Positions 17,807 through 26,378 of a stretch of DNA of 43,726 nt are shown here, one piece after another. The notes under the pieces are model-generated. The model was not told the DNA's origin, ran no database searches, and saw only the letters and a program-made list of their open reading frames with translations. The translations under genes and the position numbers were made by a program. Numbering within the stretch: position 1 is the first letter of the stretch; every line of letters begins with the position of its first letter. Source of the DNA: Ruminococcus flavefaciens (GTDB taxonomy: Bacteria; Bacillota; Clostridia; Oscillospirales; Ruminococcaceae); contig CACWPR010000020.1 of the NCBI GenBank assembly GCA_902762855.1, forward strand, positions 1 through 43,726. Direction: 5' to 3'.

Positions 17807-17819
17807 TGACCAGTGGTCA
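17807..17819. promoter_or_regulatory. Perfect 13-bp palindrome just after the operon start
   Basis: TGACCAGTGGTCA lies about 17-29 bases after the predicted transcription start of the fumarate operon, a typical place for a repressor roadblock. The cognate protein is unknown. Confidence 0.45.
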
Positions 17820-17848
17820 CGGAAATCTTATCTGGGAGTGGATAATAA

Positions 17849-19225
17849 ATGGAATACCGTATCGAACATGACTCAATGGGAGAAGTAAAGGTCCCTGCTG
17901 ACAAGTACTGGGCTGCTCAGACAGAGCGCAGCCATGAGAACTTCCTTATCGGAGTGGGCATTGAGACTATGCCCAGAGAGATAACTCACGCTTTCGGCAT
18001 ACTCAAAAAGGCTGCTGCTATCGCAAACCATGCAGTAAAGCCTGAGAAGATGACCGATGAAAAGCTCTCCGCTGTCAGCCAGGCCTGCGACGAGGTCATC
18101 AGCGGCTCGCTCAATGACCACTTCCCTCTGGTAGTATGGCAGACCGGAAGCGGTACTCAGTCCAATATGAACGCAAATGAAGTCATCGCCAACAGGGGAA
18201 ATGAGATAGCAGGCGCTAAGCTCCTTCACCCGAACGATGATATAAACATGAGCCAGTCCTCCAACGACACCTTCCCTACAGCAATGCACATAGCTGCTGT
18301 ACTGGCAGTTGAGGACAAGGTGATACCTGCTATAGATACTCTCGTTTCTACCTTTGAGAGACTGGAAAAGGAGAATGAGGGCATCGTAAAGAGCGGACGT
18401 ACTCACCTCCAGGACGCTACTCCCATAAAGTTCTCACAGGAGATAAGCGGCTGGAGAGCATCCCTTGAAAAGGACAGGAAGATGCTCCTCACAGCCTGCG
18501 AAGAGCTCAAGGAGCTCGCACTTGGCGGAACTGCCGTAGGTACAGGACTCAACGCTCCTGCCGGATTTGCAGAGAAGGCTGCTGAGGCTATCAGCACTCT
18601 CACAGGAAAGTCCTTCGTGACAGCTCCAAACAAGTTCCACTCCCTTACCTCAAAGGACGAGATAGTATTTGCACACGGAGCTCTGAAGGCTCTTGCTGCT
18701 GACATGATGAAGATAGCAAATGACGTAAGATGGCTGGCATCCGGTCCCAGAGACGGTCTCGGAGAGATATTCATTCCTGAGAATGAGCCCGGTTCCTCTA
18801 TCATGCCCGGAAAAGTCAACCCCACTCAGTGTGAGCAGGTGACTATGGTGGCTGTACAGGTAATGGGCAACGACGTCGCAGTAGGAATGGCAGCTTCACA
18901 GGGCAACTTCGAGCTGAACGTGTTCATGCCCGTCTGCGCTTACAACTTCCTCCAGTCCGCAAGACTTCTTGCTGAGTCTATCCTGTCCTTCAACAAGAAC
19001 TGTGCGGTAGGCATCAAGGCCAACAAGGATAAGATGCACCACAACCTCCACAACTCCCTCATGCTCGTAACAGCTCTGAATCCCTACATCGGCTACGAGA
19101 ACGCAGCAAAGACTGCAAAGAAGGCTTTCAAGGACAACATCTCCCTGAAACAGGCCTGCGTTGAGCTGGGATTCCTCACAGAGGAGAAGTTCGACGAGGT
19201 ATTCCACCCCGAAGAAATGTGCTGA
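17849..19225 (+). CDS. fumC: Class II fumarate hydratase
   Basis: 458 residues, the usual class II (iron-free) fumarase length. It converts malate to fumarate and back. Signatures are SGTQSNMNANEV (substrate site), QSSNDTFPTAMH, GRTHLQDATP and the SS-loop GSSIMPGKVNPTQCEQ. GGGAG precedes the ATG. It is the first gene of the operon and would make the fumarate that FrdAB reduces. The next gene begins 18 nt after its stop. Confidence 0.96.
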   Translation: MEYRIEHDSMGEVKVPADKYWAAQTERSHENFLIGVGIETMPREITHAFGILKKAAAIANHAVKPEKMTDEKLSAVSQACDEVISGSLNDHFPLVVWQTGSGTQSNMNANEVIANRGNEIAGAKLLHPNDDINMSQSSNDTFPTAMHIAAVLAVEDKVIPAIDTLVSTFERLEKENEGIVKSGRTHLQDATPIKFSQEISGWRASLEKDRKMLLTACEELKELALGGTAVGTGLNAPAGFAEKAAEAISTLTGKSFVTAPNKFHSLTSKDEIVFAHGALKALAADMMKIANDVRWLASGPRDGLGEIFIPENEPGSSIMPGKVNPTQCEQVTMVAVQVMGNDVAVGMAASQGNFELNVFMPVCAYNFLQSARLLAESILSFNKNCAVGIKANKDKMHHNLHNSLMLVTALNPYIGYENAAKTAKKAFKDNISLKQACVELGFLTEEKFDEVFHPEEMC

Positions 19226-19243
19226 TCTGAAAGGATGTGTACT

Positions 19244-20041
19244 ATGGAAACTTTTACATATTATCCGGGCTGTACGCTCAGAACTAAGGCAAAGGACCTT
19301 GATACATACGCAAGGTCCTCAGCCGAGGCTCTTGACATAAAGCTGGAAGAGCCTGCTGACTGGCAGTGCTGCGGCGGCGCCTATACCACTGCCAAGGATG
19401 AGATAGCTACAAAGCTCTCTGCCGTCAGGACCCTCAATGCCGCAAAGGTCCTTGACAGACCGCTCATCACAGTCTGTTCCGCCTGTCATAACGTTATAAA
19501 GCAGACAAACTACGATATTTCCAATGACGAGGACATGGCTGCTAAGGTGAACAATTACCTCAAGCTGGACCAGCCATATGCCGGCGAGACTACTGTTTAC
19601 CACTACCTTGAGATGCTCCGTGACGTTGTCGGCTTTGACAACCTCAAAGCGAAGGTAGTCAATCCGTTCAAGGGCAAGAAGATCGCAGCATACTACGGAT
19701 GTCTCCTTCTGCGCCCCTCAAAGGCTCTTGCCATGGATGATCCGGAGAATCCCTCTATCATGGAGGACTTCATCCGTGCTATCGGCGGAACTCCCGTGAT
19801 ATACTCCCAGAGGAACGAGTGCTGCGGAGGCTATATCACTATGGAGGACAAGGCTCAGGCTCAGAAGAGAAGCGCTGCGGTAATGGATTCAGCAGCAGAC
19901 CAGGGAGCTGATATGGTGATAACAGCCTGTCCTCTCTGTCTCTACAACCTGAAGAAGAACTCAGGCTCAGAGCTGCCGGTATACTACTTCACAGAACTGC
20001 TTGCCGAGGCTCTCGGCGTTAAGGAGGCCAGCAATGAATAA
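19244..20041 (+). CDS. hdrB: Heterodisulfide reductase subunit B-like CCG protein
   Basis: 265 residues with two complete cysteine-rich CCG repeats: C10/C42-C43/C78-C81 and C153/C193-C194/C229-C232. In methanogen HdrB these hold two non-cubane [4Fe-4S] clusters that split a disulfide; in SdhE-type succinate dehydrogenases and thiol:fumarate reductase the same domain links to an Sdh/Frd flavoprotein. All ligands are present, so the subunit should be active. The start at 19244 gives GAAAGGA proper spacing; the ATG at 19235 is too close to it. It overlaps hdrC by 8 nt. The bacterial substrate is unknown; methanogen CoM-S-S-CoB is not expected here. Confidence 0.9.
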   Translation: METFTYYPGCTLRTKAKDLDTYARSSAEALDIKLEEPADWQCCGGAYTTAKDEIATKLSAVRTLNAAKVLDRPLITVCSACHNVIKQTNYDISNDEDMAAKVNNYLKLDQPYAGETTVYHYLEMLRDVVGFDNLKAKVVNPFKGKKIAAYYGCLLLRPSKALAMDDPENPSIMEDFIRAIGGTPVIYSQRNECCGGYITMEDKAQAQKRSAAVMDSAADQGADMVITACPLCLYNLKKNSGSELPVYYFTELLAEALGVKEASNE

Positions 20042-20417
20042 GAATCTGAAAGAACAGGTCCTTCGCTCCAGCGGAGTAAACGTGCTGAAATGTATGCGCT
20101 GCGGAAAATGCTCCGGCACCTGTCCCTCCTATGATGAGATGGAATATCATCCCCACCAGTTCGTATATATGGTGGAAAAGGGCGATATAGAGACCCTTAT
20201 GAACTCGAAGTCAATATACAAGTGCCTTACCTGCTTTGCCTGTGTGGACAGATGTCCCAGAAACGTAGAGCCGGCCAAGGTGGTAGAGGCTGTAAGACTT
20301 GCAGCAGTACGTCAGCAGGGCAATAATCATATGACACCCGCAGACCTGCCGGATATGCTTGATGAGGACCTTCCTCAGCAGGCAATAGTCACAGCATTCA
20401 GAAAATACATAAAGTAA
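20034..20417 (+). CDS. hdrC: Heterodisulfide reductase subunit C-like iron-sulfur protein
   Basis: 127 residues. Two [4Fe-4S] motifs are visible: C20-C23-C26-C30P and C64-C67-C70-C74P, each CxxCxxCxxxCP. In Hdr complexes HdrC wires electrons from HdrA to HdrB. The start at 20034 lies inside the end of hdrB, with AAGGAGG at 20021-20027. No membrane segment is present, so this is the soluble type. Confidence 0.9.
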   Translation: MNKNLKEQVLRSSGVNVLKCMRCGKCSGTCPSYDEMEYHPHQFVYMVEKGDIETLMNSKSIYKCLTCFACVDRCPRNVEPAKVVEAVRLAAVRQQGNNHMTPADLPDMLDEDLPQQAIVTAFRKYIK

Positions 20418-20430
20418 GGAGGAGACAGCC

Positions 20431-22422
20431 ATGCAGAGAATAGGTGTATTTGTCTGTCACTGCGGTACAAATATCGCCGCAACAGTGGATGTTAAAGCAG
20501 TTGCCGAGGCTCTCGGACACGAGCCGGGAGTAGTAGTCTCACAGGACTACCAGTATATGTGCTCTGAGTCCGGACAGAACCTTGTCAAGAACGCTATAAA
20601 GGAGCATAATCTCACAGGTGTAGTTATCTGCTCATGTTCACCGAGAATGCACGAGAACACATTCAGAAAGGCTGCCGCCGCCGCCGGACTGAACCCCTAT
20701 CTTGTAGAGATAGCAAACATCCGTGAGCAGTGCTCATGGATACACAAGGACATTGCAACAGCTACAGAAAAGGCTGTTATACTGGGAAGAGCTGCTGTAG
20801 CTAAGGTACATCTCAATGCTCCTCTCATAGCAGGAGAGAGCCCTGTAGCCAAGAGAGCGCTTGTTATCGGCGGAGGTATCGCCGGAATCCAGACTGCTCT
20901 TGATATAGCTGAGGCAGGTTTCGACGTTGATATCGTTGAAAAGAATCCTACTATCGGCGGAAAGATGGCTCAGATAGACAAGACCTTCCCCACACTGGAC
21001 TGCGCCGCCTGTATCCTCACTCCTAAAATGGTAGAGGCATCACAGAATGAGAAGATACACATCCACTCATTCAGCGAGGTCACAGATGTAAAGGGATTCG
21101 TAGGTAATTTCACAGTTACCATAAAGAAGAAGGCACGTTTCGTGGACGAGACCAAGTGTACCGGCTGCGGACTCTGTACAGAGAAGTGCCCCATGAAGAA
21201 GGTCCCCAACGAATTCAACATGGGTCTTGATAACAGGACCGCAATATACATCCCCTTCGCACAGGCAGTGCCGAAGGTGGCAACTATCGACCCCAACTAC
21301 TGCATGATGCTGAAGAACGGCAAGTGCGGAGTTTGCTCAAAAGTCTGCTCAGTAGGAGCTATCGACTATAAGCAGGAGGACCGCTTCATCGAGGAGAAAT
21401 ACGGTGCTATCGTAGTAGCTACCGGATTCAATCCCATAAAGCTGGACAAGTACGATGAGTTCGCATACAATCAGTCTCCTGACGTAGTAACATCACTTGA
21501 GCTTGAGAGACTTATGAATGCTGCCGGCCCCAACGGCGGAACACTTCTCCGTCCCTCCGACAAGACTCATCCCCACAAGATAGTATTCGTACAGTGCGTA
21601 GGTTCAAGATGTGACGACAGCAAGGGCAAGCCCTACTGCTCCAAGATATGCTGTATGTACACCGCAAAACACGCAATGCTCATCCGTGAGAAGTACCCGG
21701 ATACTGAGGTATATGTATTCTACATAGATGTCCGTACACCCGGTAAGAACTTCGATGAGTTCTACCGCAGAGCCGTTGAGCAGTACAATGTACACTATAT
21801 CAAGGGCATGGTGGGCAAGGTAACACCTCAGAGCAACGGAAAGCTCCATGTACAGGCCTCTGACCTGCTTGCAAACGAGCAGCTCCATATTGATGCAGAC
21901 ATGGTTGTTCTTGCAGCAGCTATCGAGCCGGACAAGACAGCCCGTCCTCTTGCAACGATGCTCACAACTCAGATGGATACAAACGACTTCTTCACTGAAG
22001 CTCACCCCAAGCTCCGTCCTGTAGAGAGCGCAACAGCAGGCATATTCCTCTCCGGAGCCTGCCAGGGTCCTAAGGACATCCCTGAGACTGTTGCCCAGGC
22101 AAGTGCCGCAGCTGCAAAGGCTATCGGACTTCTCTGCAAGAACAGCATAACCTGCAACCCTTGTGTTGCACACTCCGATGAGCTCATGTGCAATGGCTGC
22201 TCGTCCTGTGAAAAGGTTTGTCCCTACGGAGCTATCACATACATCGACAAGGAATTCAGAATGCCGGACAGAACAACTAAGGTCCGCAGAGTTGCCAGCG
22301 TCAATCCCGCTGTATGTCAGGGCTGCGGCGCTTGTACAGTTGCTTGTCCTTCGGGAGCAATGGATCTCAACGGCTTCTCTAACAGCCAGATAATGGCGGA
22401 GGTAGACGCAATATGCAAGTAA
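20431..22422 (+). CDS. hdrA: Heterodisulfide reductase subunit A-like flavoprotein
   Basis: 663 residues. HdrA carries the FAD thought to bifurcate electrons. The N-terminal domain (~1-135) has VCHCGTNI and ICSCSPRMHENTF. The FAD motif VIGGGIAGIQTAL (~144) is followed by IGGKM and the conserved DCAACILTPKM. Iron-sulfur sites are CTGCGLCTEKCP, CGVCSKVC, CNGCSSCEKVCP (from 587) and CQGCGACTVACP (from 629), so the C-terminal ferredoxin insert is complete. GGAGG precedes the ATG. It overlaps the MvhD-like gene by 10 nt. It is the HdrA of an Flx/Hdr system; bifurcation itself is inferred from the family. Confidence 0.92.
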   Translation: MQRIGVFVCHCGTNIAATVDVKAVAEALGHEPGVVVSQDYQYMCSESGQNLVKNAIKEHNLTGVVICSCSPRMHENTFRKAAAAAGLNPYLVEIANIREQCSWIHKDIATATEKAVILGRAAVAKVHLNAPLIAGESPVAKRALVIGGGIAGIQTALDIAEAGFDVDIVEKNPTIGGKMAQIDKTFPTLDCAACILTPKMVEASQNEKIHIHSFSEVTDVKGFVGNFTVTIKKKARFVDETKCTGCGLCTEKCPMKKVPNEFNMGLDNRTAIYIPFAQAVPKVATIDPNYCMMLKNGKCGVCSKVCSVGAIDYKQEDRFIEEKYGAIVVATGFNPIKLDKYDEFAYNQSPDVVTSLELERLMNAAGPNGGTLLRPSDKTHPHKIVFVQCVGSRCDDSKGKPYCSKICCMYTAKHAMLIREKYPDTEVYVFYIDVRTPGKNFDEFYRRAVEQYNVHYIKGMVGKVTPQSNGKLHVQASDLLANEQLHIDADMVVLAAAIEPDKTARPLATMLTTQMDTNDFFTEAHPKLRPVESATAGIFLSGACQGPKDIPETVAQASAAAAKAIGLLCKNSITCNPCVAHSDELMCNGCSSCEKVCPYGAITYIDKEFRMPDRTTKVRRVASVNPAVCQGCGACTVACPSGAMDLNGFSNSQIMAEVDAICK

Positions 22423-22859
22423 ATGAGAATAAAGAGTTTGAACCACTGATAGTTGCCTTCTGCTGCAACTGGTGTTCCTATGCCGGAGCAGACCTCTCCG
22501 GAACAAACAGACTGAATTACCCTACAAACGTAAAGATAATCAGAGTGCCCTGCTCATGCAGAGTAAACCCTATGTTCATTCTGAGAGCCTTTCAGAGAGG
22601 GGCTGACGGAGTAATCCTCTGCGGCTGCCACCCCGGAGACTGCCACTACACTTCCGGTAACTACTTCACCAGAAGAAGAATGACACTTCTCTTCAGTATG
22701 CTGGACTTCCTCGGTATCGAGAGAGACCGTACAAGAGTAGAGTGGGTATCCGCTGCGGAGGGAGCAAAATTCGCAGCAACTATGAACGAATTCACCGAGG
22801 CCGTAAAGAAGCTCGGCCCTAACCGGAGACTGGAGGATCTGAGATGCAGGAAACAATGA
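22413..22859 (+). CDS. flxD: MvhD/FlxD-like iron-sulfur subunit
   Basis: 148 residues of the MvhD/FlpD family, which passes electrons from a hydrogenase, formate dehydrogenase or Flx module into HdrA. Family features are the cysteines in FCCNWCSYAGADL, PCSCRVNP and LCGCHPGDCHY, which bind a [2Fe-2S] cluster. The ATG overlaps the hdrA stop, with GGAGG upstream inside hdrA. It overlaps the next gene by 16 nt, so all are translated from one mRNA. Confidence 0.9.
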   Translation: MQVNENKEFEPLIVAFCCNWCSYAGADLSGTNRLNYPTNVKIIRVPCSCRVNPMFILRAFQRGADGVILCGCHPGDCHYTSGNYFTRRRMTLLFSMLDFLGIERDRTRVEWVSAAEGAKFAATMNEFTEAVKKLGPNRRLEDLRCRKQ

Positions 22860-23815
22860 TAAACAGAGCAAAACAGCTCCTTGCTGACGGCACAGTTACT
22901 CGTGTTATCGGTTGGAAAAGAGGAGAATTTGCATACGATATAACCCCTGCGGTATTTGAGAGTGCAGAGGAGCTGGAGTCAGATTTCGTATTTGATGACT
23001 TCACCTCAGCCAACGTTTCAAAGTATCTGGTAAAGGAGAGCGCAAAAGAGGGTAAGGTGCTTGTATTCCTCAAGCCCTGCGATACCTACAGCCTCAACCA
23101 GCTCACAAAGGAGCACCGTGTAAACAGGGATAACATCTATGTTATCGGCATCCCCGGCGGTCCTAAGCTGGACATCGAGAAGATAAAGGCAAAGGGCATA
23201 TCTGGTATACTCAGCGTCAGGAATGAGGACTACACTCTTAAAATAGAGACTATCTATGGCGAGGAGACAATGCCCTTCAGCGAGGCTATCCTTGACAAGT
23301 GCGCTTCATGCAAGAGCAAGAAGCACGTTACCTACGATGAGCTCATAGGTGAGGACGGAGATGTTCTTGACTCAAACCGCTTTGACATGGTTGAAAAGCT
23401 GGAGAATATGACAGCTCAGGAGAGATATGATTTCTGGAGGGAGCAGCTTTCAAAGTGTATCCGCTGCAATGCCTGCCGCAATGTCTGTCCTGCCTGCACT
23501 TGTGAAAAGTGCGTATTCGATAACCCTAACTCCGGTGTTGAGAACAAGGCTGCATCAGACAGCTTTGAGGAGAATATGTTCCACATCATCCGTGCATTCC
23601 ATGTTGCCGGAAGATGTACAGACTGCGGAGAGTGTTCAAGGGTATGCCCTCAGAACATCCCGCTGCACCTTCTGAACAGAAAGTTCATCAAGGACATAAA
23701 TGAGCTTTACGGCGCATATCAGGCCGGCGAGGACACCACATCAAAGGCTCCTCTTACAAACTACACATTCGATGACTGCGAGGCAAGCATCGTACATGAA
23801 AGGGGAGTTGAGTAA
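22844..23815 (+). CDS. Flx-type iron-sulfur protein with FrhB-like N-terminus (FlxC position)
   Basis: 323 residues. The N-terminal half (VLVFLKPCDTYSLNQL, IGIPGGPKL, CASCKSKKH) resembles the F420-hydrogenase beta/FrhB fold. The C-terminal half has two ferredoxin sites: CIRCNACRNVCP followed by CTCEKC, and CTDCGECSRVCP. Its place beside an MvhD-like gene and a PyrK-like gene fits the Fe-S subunits of FlxABCD. The letter (C or B) is set by position and is uncertain. A GGAGG lies 8 bases before the ATG at 22844. The stop overlaps the next ATG by one base. Confidence 0.8.
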   Translation: MQETMINRAKQLLADGTVTRVIGWKRGEFAYDITPAVFESAEELESDFVFDDFTSANVSKYLVKESAKEGKVLVFLKPCDTYSLNQLTKEHRVNRDNIYVIGIPGGPKLDIEKIKAKGISGILSVRNEDYTLKIETIYGEETMPFSEAILDKCASCKSKKHVTYDELIGEDGDVLDSNRFDMVEKLENMTAQERYDFWREQLSKCIRCNACRNVCPACTCEKCVFDNPNSGVENKAASDSFEENMFHIIRAFHVAGRCTDCGECSRVCPQNIPLHLLNRKFIKDINELYGAYQAGEDTTSKAPLTNYTFDDCEASIVHERGVE

Positions 23816-24834
23816 TGCTGAGGATATCAATTGACAAGATAGACAGCCTTTTCGCTGCAATAAGCGAAAAGCAGGCTCTTTATATCCCTGCAGACCGTGC
23901 TGACGGAGCTGCTGAGTACAAGAAGTACGAGGCCGGCATGAAACTGAGCGAAAAGCTCAATACAGTCCGCAGTGCAAAGGACTTCTTCTTCCCACAGACT
24001 GAAAACCTTGTGGAATTCAAAATGGAGGGCAAGAAGATAGAGGTAAAGGACATCCGCCAGGAGTCCGAGGACTTCGTTATCTTCGGAGTTCGTGCCTGCG
24101 ATGCAAGGAGCTTCACCATACTCGACAAGGTGTACCTTGTTGAACCAGTAGACAGCTACTACAAGAACCGCCGTGACCACGGCACTGTAGTGACAATGGC
24201 CTGCACAAGGCCTTCCGAGACCTGCTTCTGCCAGGCCTTCGGCATAGACCCCACAGCTCCTGAGGGGGACTGTGCAGTATGGAGCGACGGCTCATACTAC
24301 TACTTCAAGGCGAACACAGAAAAGGGTCAGGCATTTGTTGATTCCGTTTCCTCACTCTTAGAGGACGGCGATACAGCAGAGCTTGACAAGACTGTTGCAA
24401 AGACAAAGGAAATAATGGGCAGACTTCCCCTTGCTAAGCTCTCAACAGAGAACTTCGGCGGCGATAAGCTCAACGAGTACTTCAACTCCGACAAGTGGGG
24501 AGAGCTTTCCGAGAGCTGTCTCGGCTGCGGTACCTGCACATTCGTTTGTCCTACCTGCCAGTGCTACGACATAAAGGACTTCAAGACCAGCGACGGCATC
24601 AGACGTTTCCGCTGCTGGGACTCCTGTATGTACTCAGACTTCACAAAAATGGCACACGGAAATCCCCGACTCACTCAGCTTGAGCGCTTCCGTCAGAGAT
24701 TCATGCACAAGCTGGTGTACTTCCCGGCCAATAACAACGGCGAATTCGGCTGTGTAGGCTGTGGAAGATGCCTTTCCAAGTGCCCCATATCCATGAACAT
24801 AGTCAAGGTAATGAAAGCATTGGAGGTAAAGTGA
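23815..24834 (+). CDS. Flx-type 4Fe-4S dicluster protein, AsrA/HydB-like (FlxB position)
   Basis: 339 residues. The sequence resembles anaerobic sulfite reductase subunit A and the matching hydrogenase subunits: FGVRACDARSFTILDKVY, CTRPSETCFC, then CLGCGTCTFVCPTCQC and a C-terminal CVGCGRCLSKCP. These proteins pass electrons between an NAD(P)H-flavin subunit and downstream Fe-S partners. GGGGAG precedes the ATG. The gene starts on the stop of the previous one (TAATG) and ends on the start of the next (GTGATG), so coupling is tight. Confidence 0.82.
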   Translation: MLRISIDKIDSLFAAISEKQALYIPADRADGAAEYKKYEAGMKLSEKLNTVRSAKDFFFPQTENLVEFKMEGKKIEVKDIRQESEDFVIFGVRACDARSFTILDKVYLVEPVDSYYKNRRDHGTVVTMACTRPSETCFCQAFGIDPTAPEGDCAVWSDGSYYYFKANTEKGQAFVDSVSSLLEDGDTAELDKTVAKTKEIMGRLPLAKLSTENFGGDKLNEYFNSDKWGELSESCLGCGTCTFVCPTCQCYDIKDFKTSDGIRRFRCWDSCMYSDFTKMAHGNPRLTQLERFRQRFMHKLVYFPANNNGEFGCVGCGRCLSKCPISMNIVKVMKALEVK

Positions 24835-25664
24835 TGAACAGTAACGATACATTGATACCTTACGTTGGAGTCGTTACGGATATCCGTATAGATACTCCCG
24901 ATGTAAAGACCTTCCGTGTTGAGGCTCCCGAAGGCGGAAAGGTATTCGAGCATATGCCCGGACAGTGTGCGATGCTCTCTATCCCCGGAGTAGGTGAGGC
25001 TATGTTCTCTATAACCTCCTCGCCCACAAACAAGGAATTCATGGAATTCAGCATAAAGAAGTGCGGATGCCTCACAGAATGGCTCCACGCAATGGAAGTG
25101 GGCCAGATGATAACCATAAGAGGCCCCTACGGCAATGCTTTCCCGGTAGAGACAGAGCTCAAGGGCAAGGACCTGCTCTTCATCGCCGGCGGTATCGGAC
25201 TTGCTCCTCTCCGTTCGGTAATAAACTATGTCCGTGACAACAGAGCCAACTACGGTGATGTCCAGATAGTATACGGCTCCCGTTCCAAGGACGACCTTGT
25301 TGACTACAAGGAGATAATCGACGAGTGGATGACAGATGAGGGCATCGAGGTCAACCTCACTATCGACAATGCCCAGGAGGGCTGGGACGGTCATGTAGGA
25401 TTCGTTCCCAACTATGTCAAGGAGCTTGACCCTTCCATAAACAAGACAGTACTTATCTGCGGACCTCCGATAATGATAAAGTTCACACTCGCAGGTCTGA
25501 AGGAGCTGGGCTTCAAGGAGACTCAGGTATACACCACCATGGAGCTCCGCATGAAGTGCGGCGTAGGAAAATGCGGACGCTGCAACATCGGAAACAAGTA
25601 TGTCTGCAAGGACGGCCCTGTATTCCGTTTCGACCAGCTTGATGAGCTGCCGGATGAATATTGA
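24834..25664 (+). CDS. flxA: PyrK/FlxA-like NAD(P)H- and FAD-binding electron-transfer subunit
   Basis: 276 residues. A ferredoxin-reductase-like FAD domain (FSITSSP, ~60) and an NAD(P) domain (IAGGIGLAPLRS, ~120; CGPPIMI) are followed by a [2Fe-2S] site C242/C247/C250/C258, as in PyrK and AsrB. This is the expected entry point for NADH into the Flx-Hdr complex. The start at 24834 overlaps the previous stop; the longer ORF start at 24768 has no support. The gene after it is frdB, 18 nt on. NADH rather than NADPH is assumed from characterised Flx complexes. Confidence 0.88.
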   Translation: MNSNDTLIPYVGVVTDIRIDTPDVKTFRVEAPEGGKVFEHMPGQCAMLSIPGVGEAMFSITSSPTNKEFMEFSIKKCGCLTEWLHAMEVGQMITIRGPYGNAFPVETELKGKDLLFIAGGIGLAPLRSVINYVRDNRANYGDVQIVYGSRSKDDLVDYKEIIDEWMTDEGIEVNLTIDNAQEGWDGHVGFVPNYVKELDPSINKTVLICGPPIMIKFTLAGLKELGFKETQVYTTMELRMKCGVGKCGRCNIGNKYVCKDGPVFRFDQLDELPDEY

Positions 25665-25682
25665 TGACAAGGAGCTAAGGTT

Positions 25683-26366
25683 ATGGAAAATATGATAAAT
25701 GTTTACCTGTTTGGCAAGAAGTATCAGGTGCCGGCAGGACTTACTATAATGACAGCAATGGAATATGCCGGCTATGAGCTGGTAAGAGGCTGCGGATGCA
25801 GAAACGGATTCTGCGGAGCCTGCGCTACTATCTACAGGATAAAGGGCGAATCAGAGCTTCACGGATGTCTTGCCTGTCAGACAGAGGTACAGGAGAATAT
25901 GTATGTGGCAACTCTGCCCTTCTTCCCCCTTGAAAAGAGAGTATACAGCATAGAGGAGATCAAGCCTGACCAGCAGGTCATGATGCAGCTCTATCCTGAG
26001 ATATATGCCTGTGTAGGCTGCAATGCCTGTACAAAGGCCTGCACTCAGGAGCTGAACGTTATGCAGTACATCGCATACGCTCAGAGAGGCGAGTACGACA
26101 AGTGTGCTGAGGAGAGCTTTGACTGCGTAATGTGCGGAGTATGTTCCTCACGCTGTCCCGCAGGCATCTCACATCCTCAGGTAGCAATGCTTGCAAGAAG
26201 ACTCAACGGAAAGTACATCGCTCCGGAATGTCAGCATCTTGCAGACCGTGTTGACGAGATCAACGAGGGTATCTACGATGAGAAGATAGCTGAGCTCATG
26301 TCAAAGGCTGTTGATAACGTTCAGGAGCTGAAGGATATGTACAACAACAGAGAGATCGAGAAGTAA
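25683..26366 (+). CDS. frdB: Fumarate reductase/succinate dehydrogenase-like iron-sulfur subunit
   Basis: 227 residues. An N-terminal plant-type ferredoxin domain has a [2Fe-2S] site (C39/C44/C47/C62). A C-terminal ferredoxin domain has two full CxxCxxCxxxC sites: C110/C113/C116/C120 and C148/C151/C154/C158. Classical SdhB/FrdB binds 2Fe-2S, 4Fe-4S and 3Fe-4S, with quinone near the 3Fe-4S. Here both C-terminal motifs look like 4Fe-4S, which suits a soluble, quinone-independent partner. AAGGAG precedes the ATG. frdA follows after 12 nt, and no frdC/frdD or sdhC/sdhD anchor is present. Confidence 0.85.
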   Translation: MENMINVYLFGKKYQVPAGLTIMTAMEYAGYELVRGCGCRNGFCGACATIYRIKGESELHGCLACQTEVQENMYVATLPFFPLEKRVYSIEEIKPDQQVMMQLYPEIYACVGCNACTKACTQELNVMQYIAYAQRGEYDKCAEESFDCVMCGVCSSRCPAGISHPQVAMLARRLNGKYIAPECQHLADRVDEINEGIYDEKIAELMSKAVDNVQELKDMYNNREIEK

Positions 26367-26378
26367 GGGGGAGCAGAA

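Noticed and set aside
21604-22506. A 300-residue minus-strand frame over hdrA
   Set aside because: Same reason: antisense to clear HdrA ferredoxin motifs, with a low-complexity composition and no start signals.
24693-25670. A 325-residue minus-strand frame over flxA
   Set aside because: It is a shadow of the flxA and flxB coding sequence with no family features; the plus-strand genes explain the region.
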